From Actinoallomurus liliacearum (lineage in GTDB: Bacteria > Actinomycetota > Actinomycetes > Streptosporangiales > Streptosporangiaceae), in NCBI RefSeq assembly GCF_039542035.1, contig NZ_BAABHJ010000023.1, forward strand, positions 248,001 through 312,000: DNA of 64,000 bases, in the 5' to 3' direction. Shown in pieces: positions 48,064 through 56,531 of the stretch. The position numbers and the translations under genes were made by a program. Below the pieces are notes generated by a model, which did no database searches, had not been told where the DNA came from, and saw nothing but the letters and a program-made list of their open reading frames with translations. Every line of letters starts with the position of its first letter. Within the stretch, counting starts at the first letter, position 1.

Positions 48064-49491
48064 TCACCTGTCGTGGTCGAGCATCGTCTCGTCGGCACTC
48101 GCGTCGGCGTCGGCACTCGCGTCGGCGTCGGCACTCGCGTCGGCGTCGGCGCTCGCGTGGGCCTCGGCGTCGATGTCGCCGTCGGCCGACGGCTCGGCGT
48201 CCCGTGGGTGCACGGGAACGTCGCGTGGGCGCATGGGGACGTCGCGCGAGCGGATGGGGATGTCGCTCCTCGTCGCCCCGCCCGCGTCGCCGGCCGGCTC
48301 CTCGTCGGAGGGCGGCGCGCCGCCGGACTCTTCCTCGGCGGTCCCCGTGCCGCCGGATTCTTCCTCGGTGGTTCCCGTGCCGTCGGACTCTTCTCGGGCG
48401 GTTCCCGTGCCGTCGGACTCTTCTCCGGCGGTCCCTGTGCCGTCGGACTCGTCCTCGGCCGGCTCCTCGGCGGCGGTCCGTCTGCCGTCGGACTCGTCCT
48501 CGGCCGTCCGGACGTCCCGGCGGGTGACGTCGCTCGGGACCGGTGTGCCGTCCCGGCGGGTGACCTCGCTCGGGAACCGTACGCCGTCCCGGTGCGTGAC
48601 GTCGCTCGCCGAGGCACCGGCCTTCCGGCGCGTGCCGGCCGGTTCGTCCACGTGCTCGCCCTCGCCGTCCGGTTTGCGCACCCTGAGGTCCTGCCGGGTC
48701 ATGTCGACGCTCGGCGGCCCGGCCACCGGCCGTCGCTCGGGCGCCTTCTCGGCTCGAGTCCCGGAGGGGGCCGACGGCGCGACCAGGGTCGCTGCCGGGT
48801 CCTCGGGCGGCGCTGCGGCGGCGGAGGGGGCCGACTGCGGCACCGGGGTCTCTGCGTGGCCCGACGGCGCGACCAGTGTCCTGGTGCGGTCCTGGCGGGG
48901 CGCGGAGGGGGTGGACGGCGGCGCCGGGGCGGTGGAGTCCTGGGGCACGGGCAGCGCCGTGGAGGGATCCGCCGAGGCGGCGGGAGGCGGTGCCGGGGTC
49001 AGGGGCGCGAGCATGAGCTGCGCGGGCGAGGCGGCCGCCGCGTCAGGGACGTCGGAGGCGTCGGCGGCGCGCGTGGCCGCGCTCCACCGGTAGGTCGCCA
49101 TCAGCAGCACGCCGAAGGCCAGGAGGAACACGCCGTGCTCGATGATCCGGGAGACGTTCCCGGCGACGCCGGCCACCACGATCAGCACCAGGAACTCCAG
49201 CGACCATCCGGCGATCGCGACCAGCAGCCACACGCCACGGCGGCGGCTCACGGCGAGGACCGCGGCGACGGTGAGGAGCAGTTCACCGACGGTGGACAGG
49301 CCCAGCAGCGCCGTCGCCGCCCCACCGCCCACTCCGAGCAGCTTGGCGGCGTCGTGGTGGCGACCGGACCAGTCGAGCAGCGAGCCGACCCGGGTCACGC
49401 CGAAGACGATCAGAAACACAGCCACCGGATAGTGCAGGCGATGCCACCCCGCTCCCTGAGCCGATGACCGTGATCCCGCGTCGAGTTCCAT
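48064..49491 (-). CDS. Membrane protein with long repetitive acidic C-terminal tail
   Basis: 475 aa. The N-terminal about 140 residues contain four TM helices (YPVAVFLIVFGVTRVGSLL; LLTVAAVLAVSRRRGVWLLV; FLVLIVVAGVAG; GVFLLAFGVLLMATY). The rest is low-complexity: Pro/Ala-rich, then imperfect SDVTRRDG repeats, five 10-residue EESDGTGTA-x units, RDVPMRP-type heptads and four SADADA units. The tail is highly charged and presumably disordered. No function is recognised. It converges with the 46896 gene. Confidence 0.75.
   Translation of the reverse strand: MELDAGSRSSAQGAGWHRLHYPVAVFLIVFGVTRVGSLLDWSGRHHDAAKLLGVGGGAATALLGLSTVGELLLTVAAVLAVSRRRGVWLLVAIAGWSLEFLVLIVVAGVAGNVSRIIEHGVFLLAFGVLLMATYRWSAATRAADASDVPDAAAASPAQLMLAPLTPAPPPAASADPSTALPVPQDSTAPAPPSTPSAPRQDRTRTLVAPSGHAETPVPQSAPSAAAAPPEDPAATLVAPSAPSGTRAEKAPERRPVAGPPSVDMTRQDLRVRKPDGEGEHVDEPAGTRRKAGASASDVTHRDGVRFPSEVTRRDGTPVPSDVTRRDVRTAEDESDGRRTAAEEPAEDESDGTGTAGEESDGTGTAREESDGTGTTEEESGGTGTAEEESGGAPPSDEEPAGDAGGATRSDIPIRSRDVPMRPRDVPVHPRDAEPSADGDIDAEAHASADADASADADASADADASADETMLDHDR
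48091..48162. repeat. 18-bp coding tandem repeat (4 units)
   Basis: Unit GTCGGCACTCGCGTCGGC, four head-to-tail copies, the last with two changes. It encodes the SADADA repeats at the C-terminus of the membrane protein. Confidence 0.85.
48321..48470. repeat. 30-bp coding tandem repeat (5 units)
   Basis: Five units of 30 bp beginning CGCCGGACTC or CGTCGGACTC encode 10-residue EESDGTGTA-x repeats. Sequence drift increases toward the last copy. A likely site of length variation. Confidence 0.85.
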
Positions 49492-49759
49492 TTACGCCCC
49501 TCTCCGTTTACGCCGTCTATGACGTGCGTGCGGCCTCCGGAGTTGGCGGCACGACGGAACATCTCGGCGAAAGTTCTCTCCGGCGAGCATGCCGGTCGGG
49601 AGGGGAAACCTGCCACCGGAACGGACTTTCCTCACCCCTGACGGGCTTGCGAATCGCAAGTTCATGCGTGTTCGGTGCTGCGGATTGCGCGCCGCAGCAC
49701 GTCGCGGGAATGCTGATCCCCGATCGGAACGGATCCGTTCCAGGAGGGGTGATCGCAGC

Positions 49760-50059
49760 GTGTCGAATGAGACGGCCGCCTTAGCGCGGACACGCATCCA
49801 ATATCTCGAAAGCCTCGGCGACGAGCTCCGGGGGCGGGGCTTCGCCGTACGGCTGACGGTCCCACGGGTCGGACCACCGAGCCTGCATGTGGTGAACCCA
49901 CAGGTGTCGGTTCTCGCCGAGCACATCCTCGCCGAGAACTCCGACGACGGCTGGTGGTACTGGTGGTCGTGGGCCGAGCGGATCGCTCGCGTCGATGATC
50001 TCGACGACGCCGTCGAACGCGTCTTGCGGGTGCTCGCGACAACGGGCGAGCACGACTGA
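49760..50059 (+). CDS. Small hypothetical protein
   Basis: 99 aa from a GTG with AGGAGG 12 nt upstream. It has an N-terminal coiled helix (ALARTRIQYLESLGDELRGRG), a beta segment (FAVRLTVPRVGPPSLHVVNP), then WWYWWSWAERIARVDDLDDAVERVLRVL. Trp-rich proteins of this type are common unknowns in Thermomonosporaceae (from memory), often near HTH regulators. The longer reading frame to 49589 lacks coding character. Confidence 0.65.
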   Translation: MSNETAALARTRIQYLESLGDELRGRGFAVRLTVPRVGPPSLHVVNPQVSVLAEHILAENSDDGWWYWWSWAERIARVDDLDDAVERVLRVLATTGEHD

Positions 50060-50066
50060 GGAGAGA

Positions 50067-50097
50067 CGGTGCTGGAGGCGACGACGGCCTCCAGTAC
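50067..50097. terminator. Bidirectional terminator hairpin
   Basis: GGTGCTGGAGGC / GCCTCCAGTACC, a 12-bp stem with one G-U pair and a 7-nt loop, filling the 44-nt gap between convergent stops at 50059 and 50104. Confidence 0.65.
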
Positions 50098-50103
50098 CGC
50101 CCG

Positions 50104-51255
50104 TCAGGCTCGGGGCAGGCCGAGGGTGCGCTCGGCGATGATGTTCCGCTGGATCTCGCTGGATCCGGCGTAGATGGTGTCGGCGCGGCTGAACAGATAG
50201 AGCCGCTGCAGCTCCGACAGCTCGTACGGTCCGGCGTCCGCGACGAGCGCCTCGTCCCCGAGGGCGGCGACGGCGAGTTCGCCGAGCCGCCGGTGCCACT
50301 CCGACCAGTACAGCTTGGCGATCGACACCTCCGGGCCGGGCTCGCCTGCCGCGAGGGACGACATGGTGCGCAGCGCGTTGAGGCGCATGATCTCCAGTTC
50401 GATCCACGATCGGACCAGCCGGTCGCGCAGCACCGGGTCCTCGGCCGCGCCGGTACGCCGGGCCGCCGCGACGACCTCCTCGAACTCCCGCCGGAAGCCG
50501 ATCTGCTGACCGAGCGTCGAGGCGCCGCGCTCGTACCCGAGGGTGGCCAGGGCGACGCGCCAGCCGTCACCGGGCGCGCCGAGGACGTTGGTCGCGTCCG
50601 TACGGGCGCCGTCGAAGAAGACCTCGTTGAACTCGCTGGTACCGGTCAGCTGGACGATCGGGCGTACCTCGACGCCGGGCTGGCGCATCGGGACGAGCAG
50701 GTACGACAGGCCGTGGTGGCGCCGGGAACCCGGCTCCGTACGGCAGAGGACGAAGCACCAGTCCGCCAGGTGCGCGAGCGAGGTCCAGACCTTCTGCCCG
50801 GTGATCACCCACTCGCCGCCGCGCCGCTCCGCGCGGGTCTGCACGTTGGCCAGGTCGGAGCCCGCCTCGGGTTCGGAGTAGCCCTGGCACCAGAGCTCGT
50901 CGCCGTAGCGGATCGGCGGCAGGAACCGGCGCCGCTGCTCCTCGGTGCCGAAGTCGACGATCGTCGGCCCGATCAGGCCCTCGCCGATGTGGCCGACGCG
51001 GTGGGGCGCGTTCGCGCGGGCGTACTCCTCGTGGAAGACGACCTGCTGCTCCAGCGTCGCCTCGCGCCCGCCGTACGCCTTCGGCCAGCCGAGACAGGTC
51101 CAGCCGGCCTCGCCGAGCCGCCGCTCCCAGGCGCGGCGCAGGTCGAATCCCTCGTGTTCGCGTCCGGGACCGCCGAGCCCGCGGGCCTCGGCGAACTCAC
51201 CGGTGAGGTTCGCCTCGAGCCAGCCGCGCACCTCGGCCCGGAAGCCGGTGTCCAT
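50104..51255 (-). CDS. Acyl-CoA dehydrogenase (FadE-type)
   Basis: 383 aa. Domain order is N-terminal helices (FRAEVRGWLEANL), the middle beta domain with FAD contacts (WCQGYSEPEAGSDLANVQT, VITGQKVWTSLA, TSEFNEVFFDG), and C-terminal helices ending DTIYAGSSEIQRNIIAERTLGLP. The YAGSSEIQRN block is the FAD/dimer signature. It should introduce an alpha-beta double bond into an acyl-CoA. Its ATG shares one base with the stop of the flavin reductase (TGATG), so both are expressed from the operator promoter at 51889-51902. Confidence 0.93.
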   Translation of the reverse strand: MDTGFRAEVRGWLEANLTGEFAEARGLGGPGREHEGFDLRRAWERRLGEAGWTCLGWPKAYGGREATLEQQVVFHEEYARANAPHRVGHIGEGLIGPTIVDFGTEEQRRRFLPPIRYGDELWCQGYSEPEAGSDLANVQTRAERRGGEWVITGQKVWTSLAHLADWCFVLCRTEPGSRRHHGLSYLLVPMRQPGVEVRPIVQLTGTSEFNEVFFDGARTDATNVLGAPGDGWRVALATLGYERGASTLGQQIGFRREFEEVVAAARRTGAAEDPVLRDRLVRSWIELEIMRLNALRTMSSLAAGEPGPEVSIAKLYWSEWHRRLGELAVAALGDEALVADAGPYELSELQRLYLFSRADTIYAGSSEIQRNIIAERTLGLPRA

Positions 51256-51869
51256 CAGCCGTCGAAGCGGCCGTAGGCACCCTTGTAGAAGACGAGTGGA
51301 TCGCCGTCGTGGTGTTTGTCGAGCTGATGCACCTGGGCGACGACGATGACGTGGTCGCCCGCGACGTACTCCGCCTCGACGGAGCACTCCAGCCACGCGA
51401 GCGCGCCGTCGATGACCGGGCTGCCGCCGGGGGACTCGGTCCAGTCGAGGCCGGCGAACTTGTCCCCGCCCTTCGTGGCGAGTTGCAGGCAGACCTCGCG
51501 TTGCGGCGCGGACAGGATGTTGACGCAGTGCCGGTCGGCGCCGCGGAGCCGGGGCCAGGTGGAGCTGGTGTGGGCGACGCAGAAGGAGACGAGCGCCGGG
51601 TCCAGCGACACGGAGGTGAAGGAGTTGGCGGCCAGACCGGTGGGCCGGCCGGTCTCGGGGTCGATCGCGGTGATGGCGACCACCCCGGTGGCGAACCGGC
51701 CGAGGATGTTACGGAACCGCATCTTGTCGATGTCGGTGACCTGCTCGGTGGCGCCCGGGCGGGGTGTTCCGTTGGGCGAGCCGGGCGCGCGCCGTGACGT
51801 GTTCTGGCCGGAGGATCGTGCAGCCGAGCCCAGGGGGATCGACGTGGCGGCGGTCGCGCCGTCGGGCAT
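51255..51869 (-). CDS. Flavin reductase family protein (HpaC/HsaB-like)
   Basis: 204 aa. A flexible N-terminus of about 50 residues precedes the split-barrel FMN-binding domain: FRNILGRFATGVVAITAIDP, GLAANSFTSVSLDPALVSFCV, RHCVNILSAPQREVCLQLATKG, GDHVIVVAQVHQLDKH and PLVFYKGAYGRF. Such proteins supply reduced flavin to a separate monooxygenase; the LLM proteins at 10660 and 57628 are candidate recipients in the same regulon. ATG 51869 has AGGA 7-10 nt upstream. First gene of the operon with the acyl-CoA dehydrogenase. Confidence 0.9.
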   Translation of the reverse strand: MPDGATAATSIPLGSAARSSGQNTSRRAPGSPNGTPRPGATEQVTDIDKMRFRNILGRFATGVVAITAIDPETGRPTGLAANSFTSVSLDPALVSFCVAHTSSTWPRLRGADRHCVNILSAPQREVCLQLATKGGDKFAGLDWTESPGGSPVIDGALAWLECSVEAEYVAGDHVIVVAQVHQLDKHHDGDPLVFYKGAYGRFDG

Positions 51870-51888
51870 GACCGGATCCTTTCTCTTA

Positions 51889-51902
51889 GCCAAGCGCTTG
51901 CT
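51889..51902. promoter_or_regulatory. KstR2-like operator (site 6)
   Basis: Minus-strand AGCAAGCGCTTGGC (identical to site 4); the extended palindrome CCAAGC-N4-GCTTGG spans 51890-51905. A -10-like TATCGT (51912..51907, minus) abuts it. It lies 20 nt upstream of the flavin reductase start. Confidence 0.8.
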
Positions 51903-51905
51903 TGG

Positions 51906-52158
51906 ACGATAGGCGGCGGGCTGCTGGGGTGTCAAGGTGACCGGCCACCGCCCGTGCTCCACGTCATTCAGTAAAGCGCCGCCGTACCGCGCGCATTCCG
52001 GTCGGGTAGTGAAATCCGCCCAAAGTCCTAGGTCCTGGCCTCGGCCGGTGATCGAGGCCCCCCCTCTACGGTTCGGGGGTACTCCGGTCGATGACCTGCC
52101 GGTTCACCCGGTGATCGTTGACATGCGGCCGGGCGGGCTCTACCGTCCGAGAGACTTG
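51906..52158. other. Divergent regulatory region between flavin reductase and thiolase-like genes
   Basis: The starts are 322 nt apart (51869 and 52192). Operators at 51889 and 52159 lie at each end. Between them there is no credible gene; the + strand frame open from 51937 has no coding character before 52192. Confidence 0.5.
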
Positions 52159-52172
52159 ACCGAGCGCTTGGT
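52159..52172. promoter_or_regulatory. KstR2-like operator (site 7)
   Basis: ACCGAGCGCTTGGT, one mismatch to AnCAAGnnCTTGnT and nearly self-complementary. It ends 19 nt before the ATG of the thiolase-like gene, just before the SD AAGGA. Confidence 0.75.
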
Positions 52173-52191
52173 GGGTAGCGAAGGACGGCGC

Positions 52192-53349
52192 ATGGGGTTG
52201 CGGGATCGGGCGGCGATCGCCGGGGTGGGCTACACGCCGTTCAGCAAGGACTCCGGCGTCTCGACGCTCACCCTCGCCATCGACGCGATCCTCGCCGCCC
52301 TGGACGACGCCGGGCTGGGCGTCGACGACGTGGACGCGCTGGCCACCCACCGCGTCGGCGACTCCACACCGCCGTGGGTGGTCGCCCCGGCACTCGGCAT
52401 CCCGGAGGTGAACTGGTACCTCGACCAGTTCGGTGGAGGCAGCGTCTCGCACGCGGTGATCGGGCAGGCGGCCATGGCGGTGGCCACCGGCGTCGCCCGC
52501 ACCGTCGTCTGCTACCGCGCGATCAACGCGCGTTCGGAGTTCCGCATGGGCGGCACCGGACGTGGCGTCGCGCCGGTCTTCGACGCGCAGTACCAGGCGC
52601 CGTACGGCTACTTCGCCCCGCCGCAGCAGTTCGCCATGTTCACCCGCGCGCACATGATCAAGTACGGGACGACGCCCGAGCAGCTCGGCTCCATCGCGGT
52701 GGGTCAGCGCGCCAACGCCGTCAAGAACCCGCGCGCCCTGAAACGCGACCCGATCACGATCGAGGACTACCTGGCCTCCCGGTGGATCGCCGAACCCCTG
52801 CGGCTGCTGGACTGCTGCCTGGAGACGGACGGGGCCTGCGCGGTCGTCGTGACCTCCGCCGAACGCGCCCGGGACCTCGCCGCGCCGCCGGTCCTGATCT
52901 CCGGCGCCGTCTGGGGCGGCGGCGACAGCTTCTTCTCCGGCCAGGGCGGCGACTTCACCGTCTCGGAGGCCGCGCGGATCGCCCCCCGGCTCTACGCCAC
53001 GGCGGGCGTGGGCCCGGAGGACATCGACGTCGCCGAGCTGTACGACTGCTTCACGTACTCGGTCCTCGTCCAACTGGAGGACTACGGGTTCTGCGCCAAG
53101 GGGGAGGGCGGCCCGTACGCCGCCTCCGGCGCGACCCGGCTGGACGGCCCGCTGCCGGTCAACACCCACGGCGGCTTCCTCTCGGAGGGGTACGTGCACG
53201 GCATCAACCACGTCGCCGAGGCCGTCGCCCAGTTGCGCGGCACCGCCGGTGACCGGCAGGTGAGCGGCGCCGAGGTCGCGCTGTCCACGGCCCAGCCCGG
53301 CTACGTGCTGGCCGGCACCTCGGCGCTGATCCTCCGGGCGGACCGATGA
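52192..53349 (+). CDS. Thiolase-like protein without the nucleophilic Cys (Ltp2-type aldolase candidate)
   Basis: 385 aa SCP2-thiolase fold: AAIAGVGYTPFSKDSG, QFGGGSVSHAVIGQAAMA, ELYDCFTYSVLVQLEDYGF, VNTHGGFLSEGYVHGINH. At the position of the thiolase Cys the sequence is Ser86-His87 (GGGSVSHA), whereas the paralogue at 17965 has GGGTQCAS. Loss of Cys with conserved Tyr-Asp-x-Phe-Thr and HGG is the pattern of Ltp2-like retro-aldolases, which act with a DUF35 partner on steroid side-chain CoA esters. A DUF35 gene follows after 24 nt. Assignment as aldolase is inference. Confidence 0.87.
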   Translation: MGLRDRAAIAGVGYTPFSKDSGVSTLTLAIDAILAALDDAGLGVDDVDALATHRVGDSTPPWVVAPALGIPEVNWYLDQFGGGSVSHAVIGQAAMAVATGVARTVVCYRAINARSEFRMGGTGRGVAPVFDAQYQAPYGYFAPPQQFAMFTRAHMIKYGTTPEQLGSIAVGQRANAVKNPRALKRDPITIEDYLASRWIAEPLRLLDCCLETDGACAVVVTSAERARDLAAPPVLISGAVWGGGDSFFSGQGGDFTVSEAARIAPRLYATAGVGPEDIDVAELYDCFTYSVLVQLEDYGFCAKGEGGPYAASGATRLDGPLPVNTHGGFLSEGYVHGINHVAEAVAQLRGTAGDRQVSGAEVALSTAQPGYVLAGTSALILRADR

Positions 53350-53373
53350 GGCTTCGACGAAGGAGGAGAGCGC

Positions 53374-53787
53374 TTGAGTCTGGCTGAGCGGCCGAGACCG
53401 CAGGCCGATCGCGACTCCGCGCCGTGGTGGGAGGCGGTCCGCCGGCATGAGCTGCTGGTCCAGGAGTGCGGCGACTGCGGAGCGCTTCGCTTCCCGCCCC
53501 GGGCGATCTGTGGTCGCTGCCGGTCCCGGCGGAGCGCCTGGGCGCCGGTCCGGGGGACCGGGCGCGTCGCGAGCTGGATCGTGAACCACCAGATCTTCAT
53601 GCGCGCCTTCGCCGACGAGGTGCCCTACGCCGTCCTGCACGTGCGGCTCGACGAGGCCGACGACCTTTTCATGTACGGCGACCTGACGGGCGCGGACCCG
53701 GCCGACGTGACGCCGGGCATGCCGGTTCAGGCGGTCTTCACGGACGTCGGCGACGATCTCACGCTCGTGCGCTGGCGGCCCCGCTGA
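53374..53787 (+). CDS. Zn-ribbon OB-fold (DUF35) partner protein
   Basis: 137 aa. The N-terminal helix is WWEAVRRHELLVQEC, the zinc ribbon has CGDC and CGRC, and the OB fold is GRVASWIVNHQIF, VPYAVLHVRLDEADDLFMYGDL, GMPVQAVFTDV. The TTG start has GGAGGAG 5-11 nt upstream. Direct coupling to the Cys-less thiolase mirrors the Ltp2-DUF35 pairs of steroid degraders, where the DUF35 domain activates the aldolase and binds CoA substrate. Confidence 0.9.
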   Translation: MSLAERPRPQADRDSAPWWEAVRRHELLVQECGDCGALRFPPRAICGRCRSRRSAWAPVRGTGRVASWIVNHQIFMRAFADEVPYAVLHVRLDEADDLFMYGDLTGADPADVTPGMPVQAVFTDVGDDLTLVRWRPR

Positions 53788-53964
53788 GACGTCCGCCCCG
53801 CGTGTCGCGCTTTTCGCCGGGTCGGTGTGTCGTATTGCGGTGGATCCGGTATTTTCGGGAGCGGCCTGTGTCACCGCACGCCTCCATCCAGCTCGCAGGC
53901 GTCATCCGGCCGCGCGACGCGCCTCATATCGCTCTGCTTCTTCCCCTGTAGCCCAGGAGGCTGC

Positions 53965-54882
53965 TTGTTCTTCGGCATCATCCTCGCGTTGATCGCGACG
54001 GTCCTGTACAACGCCGGCTTCGTCCTCGAGAAGCGGGCGTTGCGCGACCTGCCCCCGATCAGCGCGCACCGGGTGGGCCACCTCGTCCGTGTCCTGTGCG
54101 GCAGCCGGGCGTGGGTGACCGGCTTCCTCGTCATGGGGATGGGGTTGCTCTGCCAACTCGGGGTGATGTCGCTGGTCCCGCTGAGCGTCGGGCAGCCGAT
54201 CCAGCTCGCCGGCCTGGCGCTCCTGGTGGTGTTCTCCGCGGTGTTCCTGGGGGAGCGCACCACACCGCGCGAGTGGACCGGGCTGGGCGTGCTCGCGCTG
54301 TCGCTGCTGCTGGTCTGCCTGTCGATGGAGCCCACCCGGCTCGGCCTGCGCGCCGACACGGGCGTGCTCCTCGCCGTGTCGGCCGGCACGGTCGTCCTGG
54401 CCATGGGCGCGTTCCTCGCCGCCATGCGCTCGGGGCGGCGCACCGGCCGTCCGGTGCCCGGCGTGCTGTACGGCGCCGCCTCCGGTCTGCTGTACGGCGC
54501 CGGCGCGCTGCAGACCAAGGGCGTCGCCGGCTTCCTCGCCGACCACGCGGGCGGAGTCGTCGGCCGCACGATCGCCTCGCCCTATCCCTACCTGTACATC
54601 CTGTTGTCGGGCGCGGGCCTGCTGCTGTTCCAGACCGGCCTGCAGCGCGGCCGCGCCTCGATCGTGGTGCCGGTCTCCAGCGTCGTCGGCAGCGTGTACA
54701 CCGTCATGGCCGGCACGGCGGTCTTCGGCGAGCCCCTGCCGGAGGACCCGGTCCGCCTCGTGCTGCGGTCGGCCGGGTTCGCCGCGTCGATCATCGTGGT
54801 CGTGCTGCTGCCCCGCCACGACGAGGAGCCCGTCGAGGTGCTCGGCGCCCCGGCCCTCGTGACCTCCGACCAGGCGGGCTGA
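53965..54882 (+). CDS. DMT-superfamily membrane transporter
   Basis: 305 aa with nine or ten TMs: FFGIILALIATVLYNAGFVLE, LVPLSVGQPIQLAGLALLVV, IVVPVSSVVGSVYTVMAGT. This is the EamA-like group where residue patterns YNxGxxLxKRAL and GQPIQ recur (Mg/metabolite permeases in mycobacteria, from memory). The start is TTG 53965, right after AGGAGG; upstream sequence in frame lacks TM character. It might export or import a regulon intermediate, but no operator copy is close by. Confidence 0.8.
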   Translation: MFFGIILALIATVLYNAGFVLEKRALRDLPPISAHRVGHLVRVLCGSRAWVTGFLVMGMGLLCQLGVMSLVPLSVGQPIQLAGLALLVVFSAVFLGERTTPREWTGLGVLALSLLLVCLSMEPTRLGLRADTGVLLAVSAGTVVLAMGAFLAAMRSGRRTGRPVPGVLYGAASGLLYGAGALQTKGVAGFLADHAGGVVGRTIASPYPYLYILLSGAGLLLFQTGLQRGRASIVVPVSSVVGSVYTVMAGTAVFGEPLPEDPVRLVLRSAGFAASIIVVVLLPRHDEEPVEVLGAPALVTSDQAG

Positions 54883-54886
54883 CCTC

Positions 54887-56491
54887 CTAGCGAACGCGGA
54901 CGCCGACGCGGACGCGGGTGCGCAGCGCCTGCTTGTCGACCTTGCCGTTGACGTTCGCGGGCAGGGCGTCGACGAGCGTGACGTGCCGGGGGACCTTGTA
55001 GTTCGACATGTGCTCGCGCGCCCAGGCGACGATCTCGGCCGGCTCGACCGGGGCCGAGGGGACCACGAACGCCCACCCGACCTCGCCCAGCGTCTCGTGC
55101 GGCACCGCGACGACCGCCGCCTGGGCGACGGCCGGATGGTGCAGCAGCAGCGCCTCGATCTCCGCCGGGTAGGCGTTGAAGCCCCCGACGATGAACATGT
55201 CCTTCTTCCGGTCGACGATCGCCAGGTTGCCCCGCGCGTCGAGCGCGCCGACGTCCCCGGTGTGCAGCCACCCGTCGGCGTCCACGGCCTCCGCCGTGCG
55301 CTCCGGGTCATCCCAGTAGCCGCGCATCACGCCGTACCCGCCGACGAGGATCTCCCCGCGCCCGCCGGCCGGCAGGTCCCTCCCGTCGTCGTCCACGACC
55401 CGCACCGTCACGCCCGGCACGGGCCGGCCGGTGGTGGCGGCGATCACCTCGACCGGGTCCCCGGCCCGCGTCATCGAGACGACGGTGCCCTCCATCAGCC
55501 CGTACGCGTTGATCATCCGGTCCAGCCCGACCCGCTCGACCAGCCGCCGGATCAGCTCCGGCGGCACCGCCGCAGCCCCGCAGATCGCCACCCGCAGCGA
55601 GGACACGTCGCGCCCGTCGACCTCCTCCAGGATCCGGTGGAACAGCGTCGGCGGGCCCGCCAGGACGCTGATCCGGTCCCGTTCGATCATCTCCAGCAGC
55701 GCGTCGGGCGCGAACACCGAGATCGGCATCATCGTCGCGCGTTTCAGCACGCAGGCCAGCAGCCCGGCGTTGATCCCGAATCCATGCGAGAAGGGCGCGA
55801 TGATCGGATAGCGGTCGTCCGCGCGGAGCGTCACGATCGAGGCCCAGTCCCAGTAGCCGCGGAGCAGTTGCGCCTGGGGCAGCATGACGCCCTTCGGCGT
55901 ACCGGTCGTGCCGGAGGTGGCCATGATCTCGGCGAGGTCGTCCGGACCGACCGCCAGGGCGCGTTCCTCGGCGTCCCCGACCTCCTCGCCGGCCGCCAGC
56001 AGGGCCTCATACGAGAGGGCCGGAGCGGGCGCGCCGGTCCCGGCGAGGGTGACGACGTGCCGCAGCTCCCGCAGGTCGCCGTACGGTCGTCCGCCGACCG
56101 GCCCGCCGCACACCTCCTCCAGCGCGCCGACGTAGGAGAAGCCGAGGAACCCCTCATCCACGAACAGCACCCGCGCGCCGGTCCGGCGGAGCAGGGCGGC
56201 GGCCTCGATCCCGCGGAACCGGGTCGACAGCGGGGTGATGACCGCCCCGGCGTCCCAGACGCCGTACGCGATGACCACCCAGGCCGCGGAGTTCGGCGCC
56301 CACACGGCGACGCGGTCGCCGGGCCCGACGCCGAGGGCGAGCAGCCCGCGGGCCACCCGCGCGGCCTCCTCCCGGAGCGCGCGCAGCGTCAGCGTCGTGT
56401 CGCCGTCCACGACGACGACGTCGTCGGGATGGCGTGCCGCCTGGTCGCGCAGCATCCGCGGGATCGTCCCCCAGTCCGGCACCGGTTCCAT
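54887..56491 (-). CDS. Acyl-CoA ligase, FadD3-like
   Basis: 534 aa complete ANL enzyme. The P-loop TSGTTGTPKG is intact, SHGFGINAGLLACVL shapes the acyl pocket, INAYGLMEGT is A5, GWLHTGDVGALDARG is A7, and DRKKDMFIVGGFNAYPAEIE is the hinge. The catalytic Lys is in LPANVNGKVDKQALR. From memory the order and wording closely resemble mycobacterial FadD3 (HIP-CoA ligase of the KstR2 regulon), but the substrate is not proven. Third gene of the operon LLM - ANL-like - FadD behind operator site 8. The C-terminus ends with a repetitive RVRVGVRVR. Confidence 0.92.
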   Translation of the reverse strand: MEPVPDWGTIPRMLRDQAARHPDDVVVVDGDTTLTLRALREEAARVARGLLALGVGPGDRVAVWAPNSAAWVVIAYGVWDAGAVITPLSTRFRGIEAAALLRRTGARVLFVDEGFLGFSYVGALEEVCGGPVGGRPYGDLRELRHVVTLAGTGAPAPALSYEALLAAGEEVGDAEERALAVGPDDLAEIMATSGTTGTPKGVMLPQAQLLRGYWDWASIVTLRADDRYPIIAPFSHGFGINAGLLACVLKRATMMPISVFAPDALLEMIERDRISVLAGPPTLFHRILEEVDGRDVSSLRVAICGAAAVPPELIRRLVERVGLDRMINAYGLMEGTVVSMTRAGDPVEVIAATTGRPVPGVTVRVVDDDGRDLPAGGRGEILVGGYGVMRGYWDDPERTAEAVDADGWLHTGDVGALDARGNLAIVDRKKDMFIVGGFNAYPAEIEALLLHHPAVAQAAVVAVPHETLGEVGWAFVVPSAPVEPAEIVAWAREHMSNYKVPRHVTLVDALPANVNGKVDKQALRTRVRVGVRVR

Positions 56492-56531
56492 GACACGCCT
56501 CCGCTCCTGTGGGGTGGGGAACGGCCTCCCG

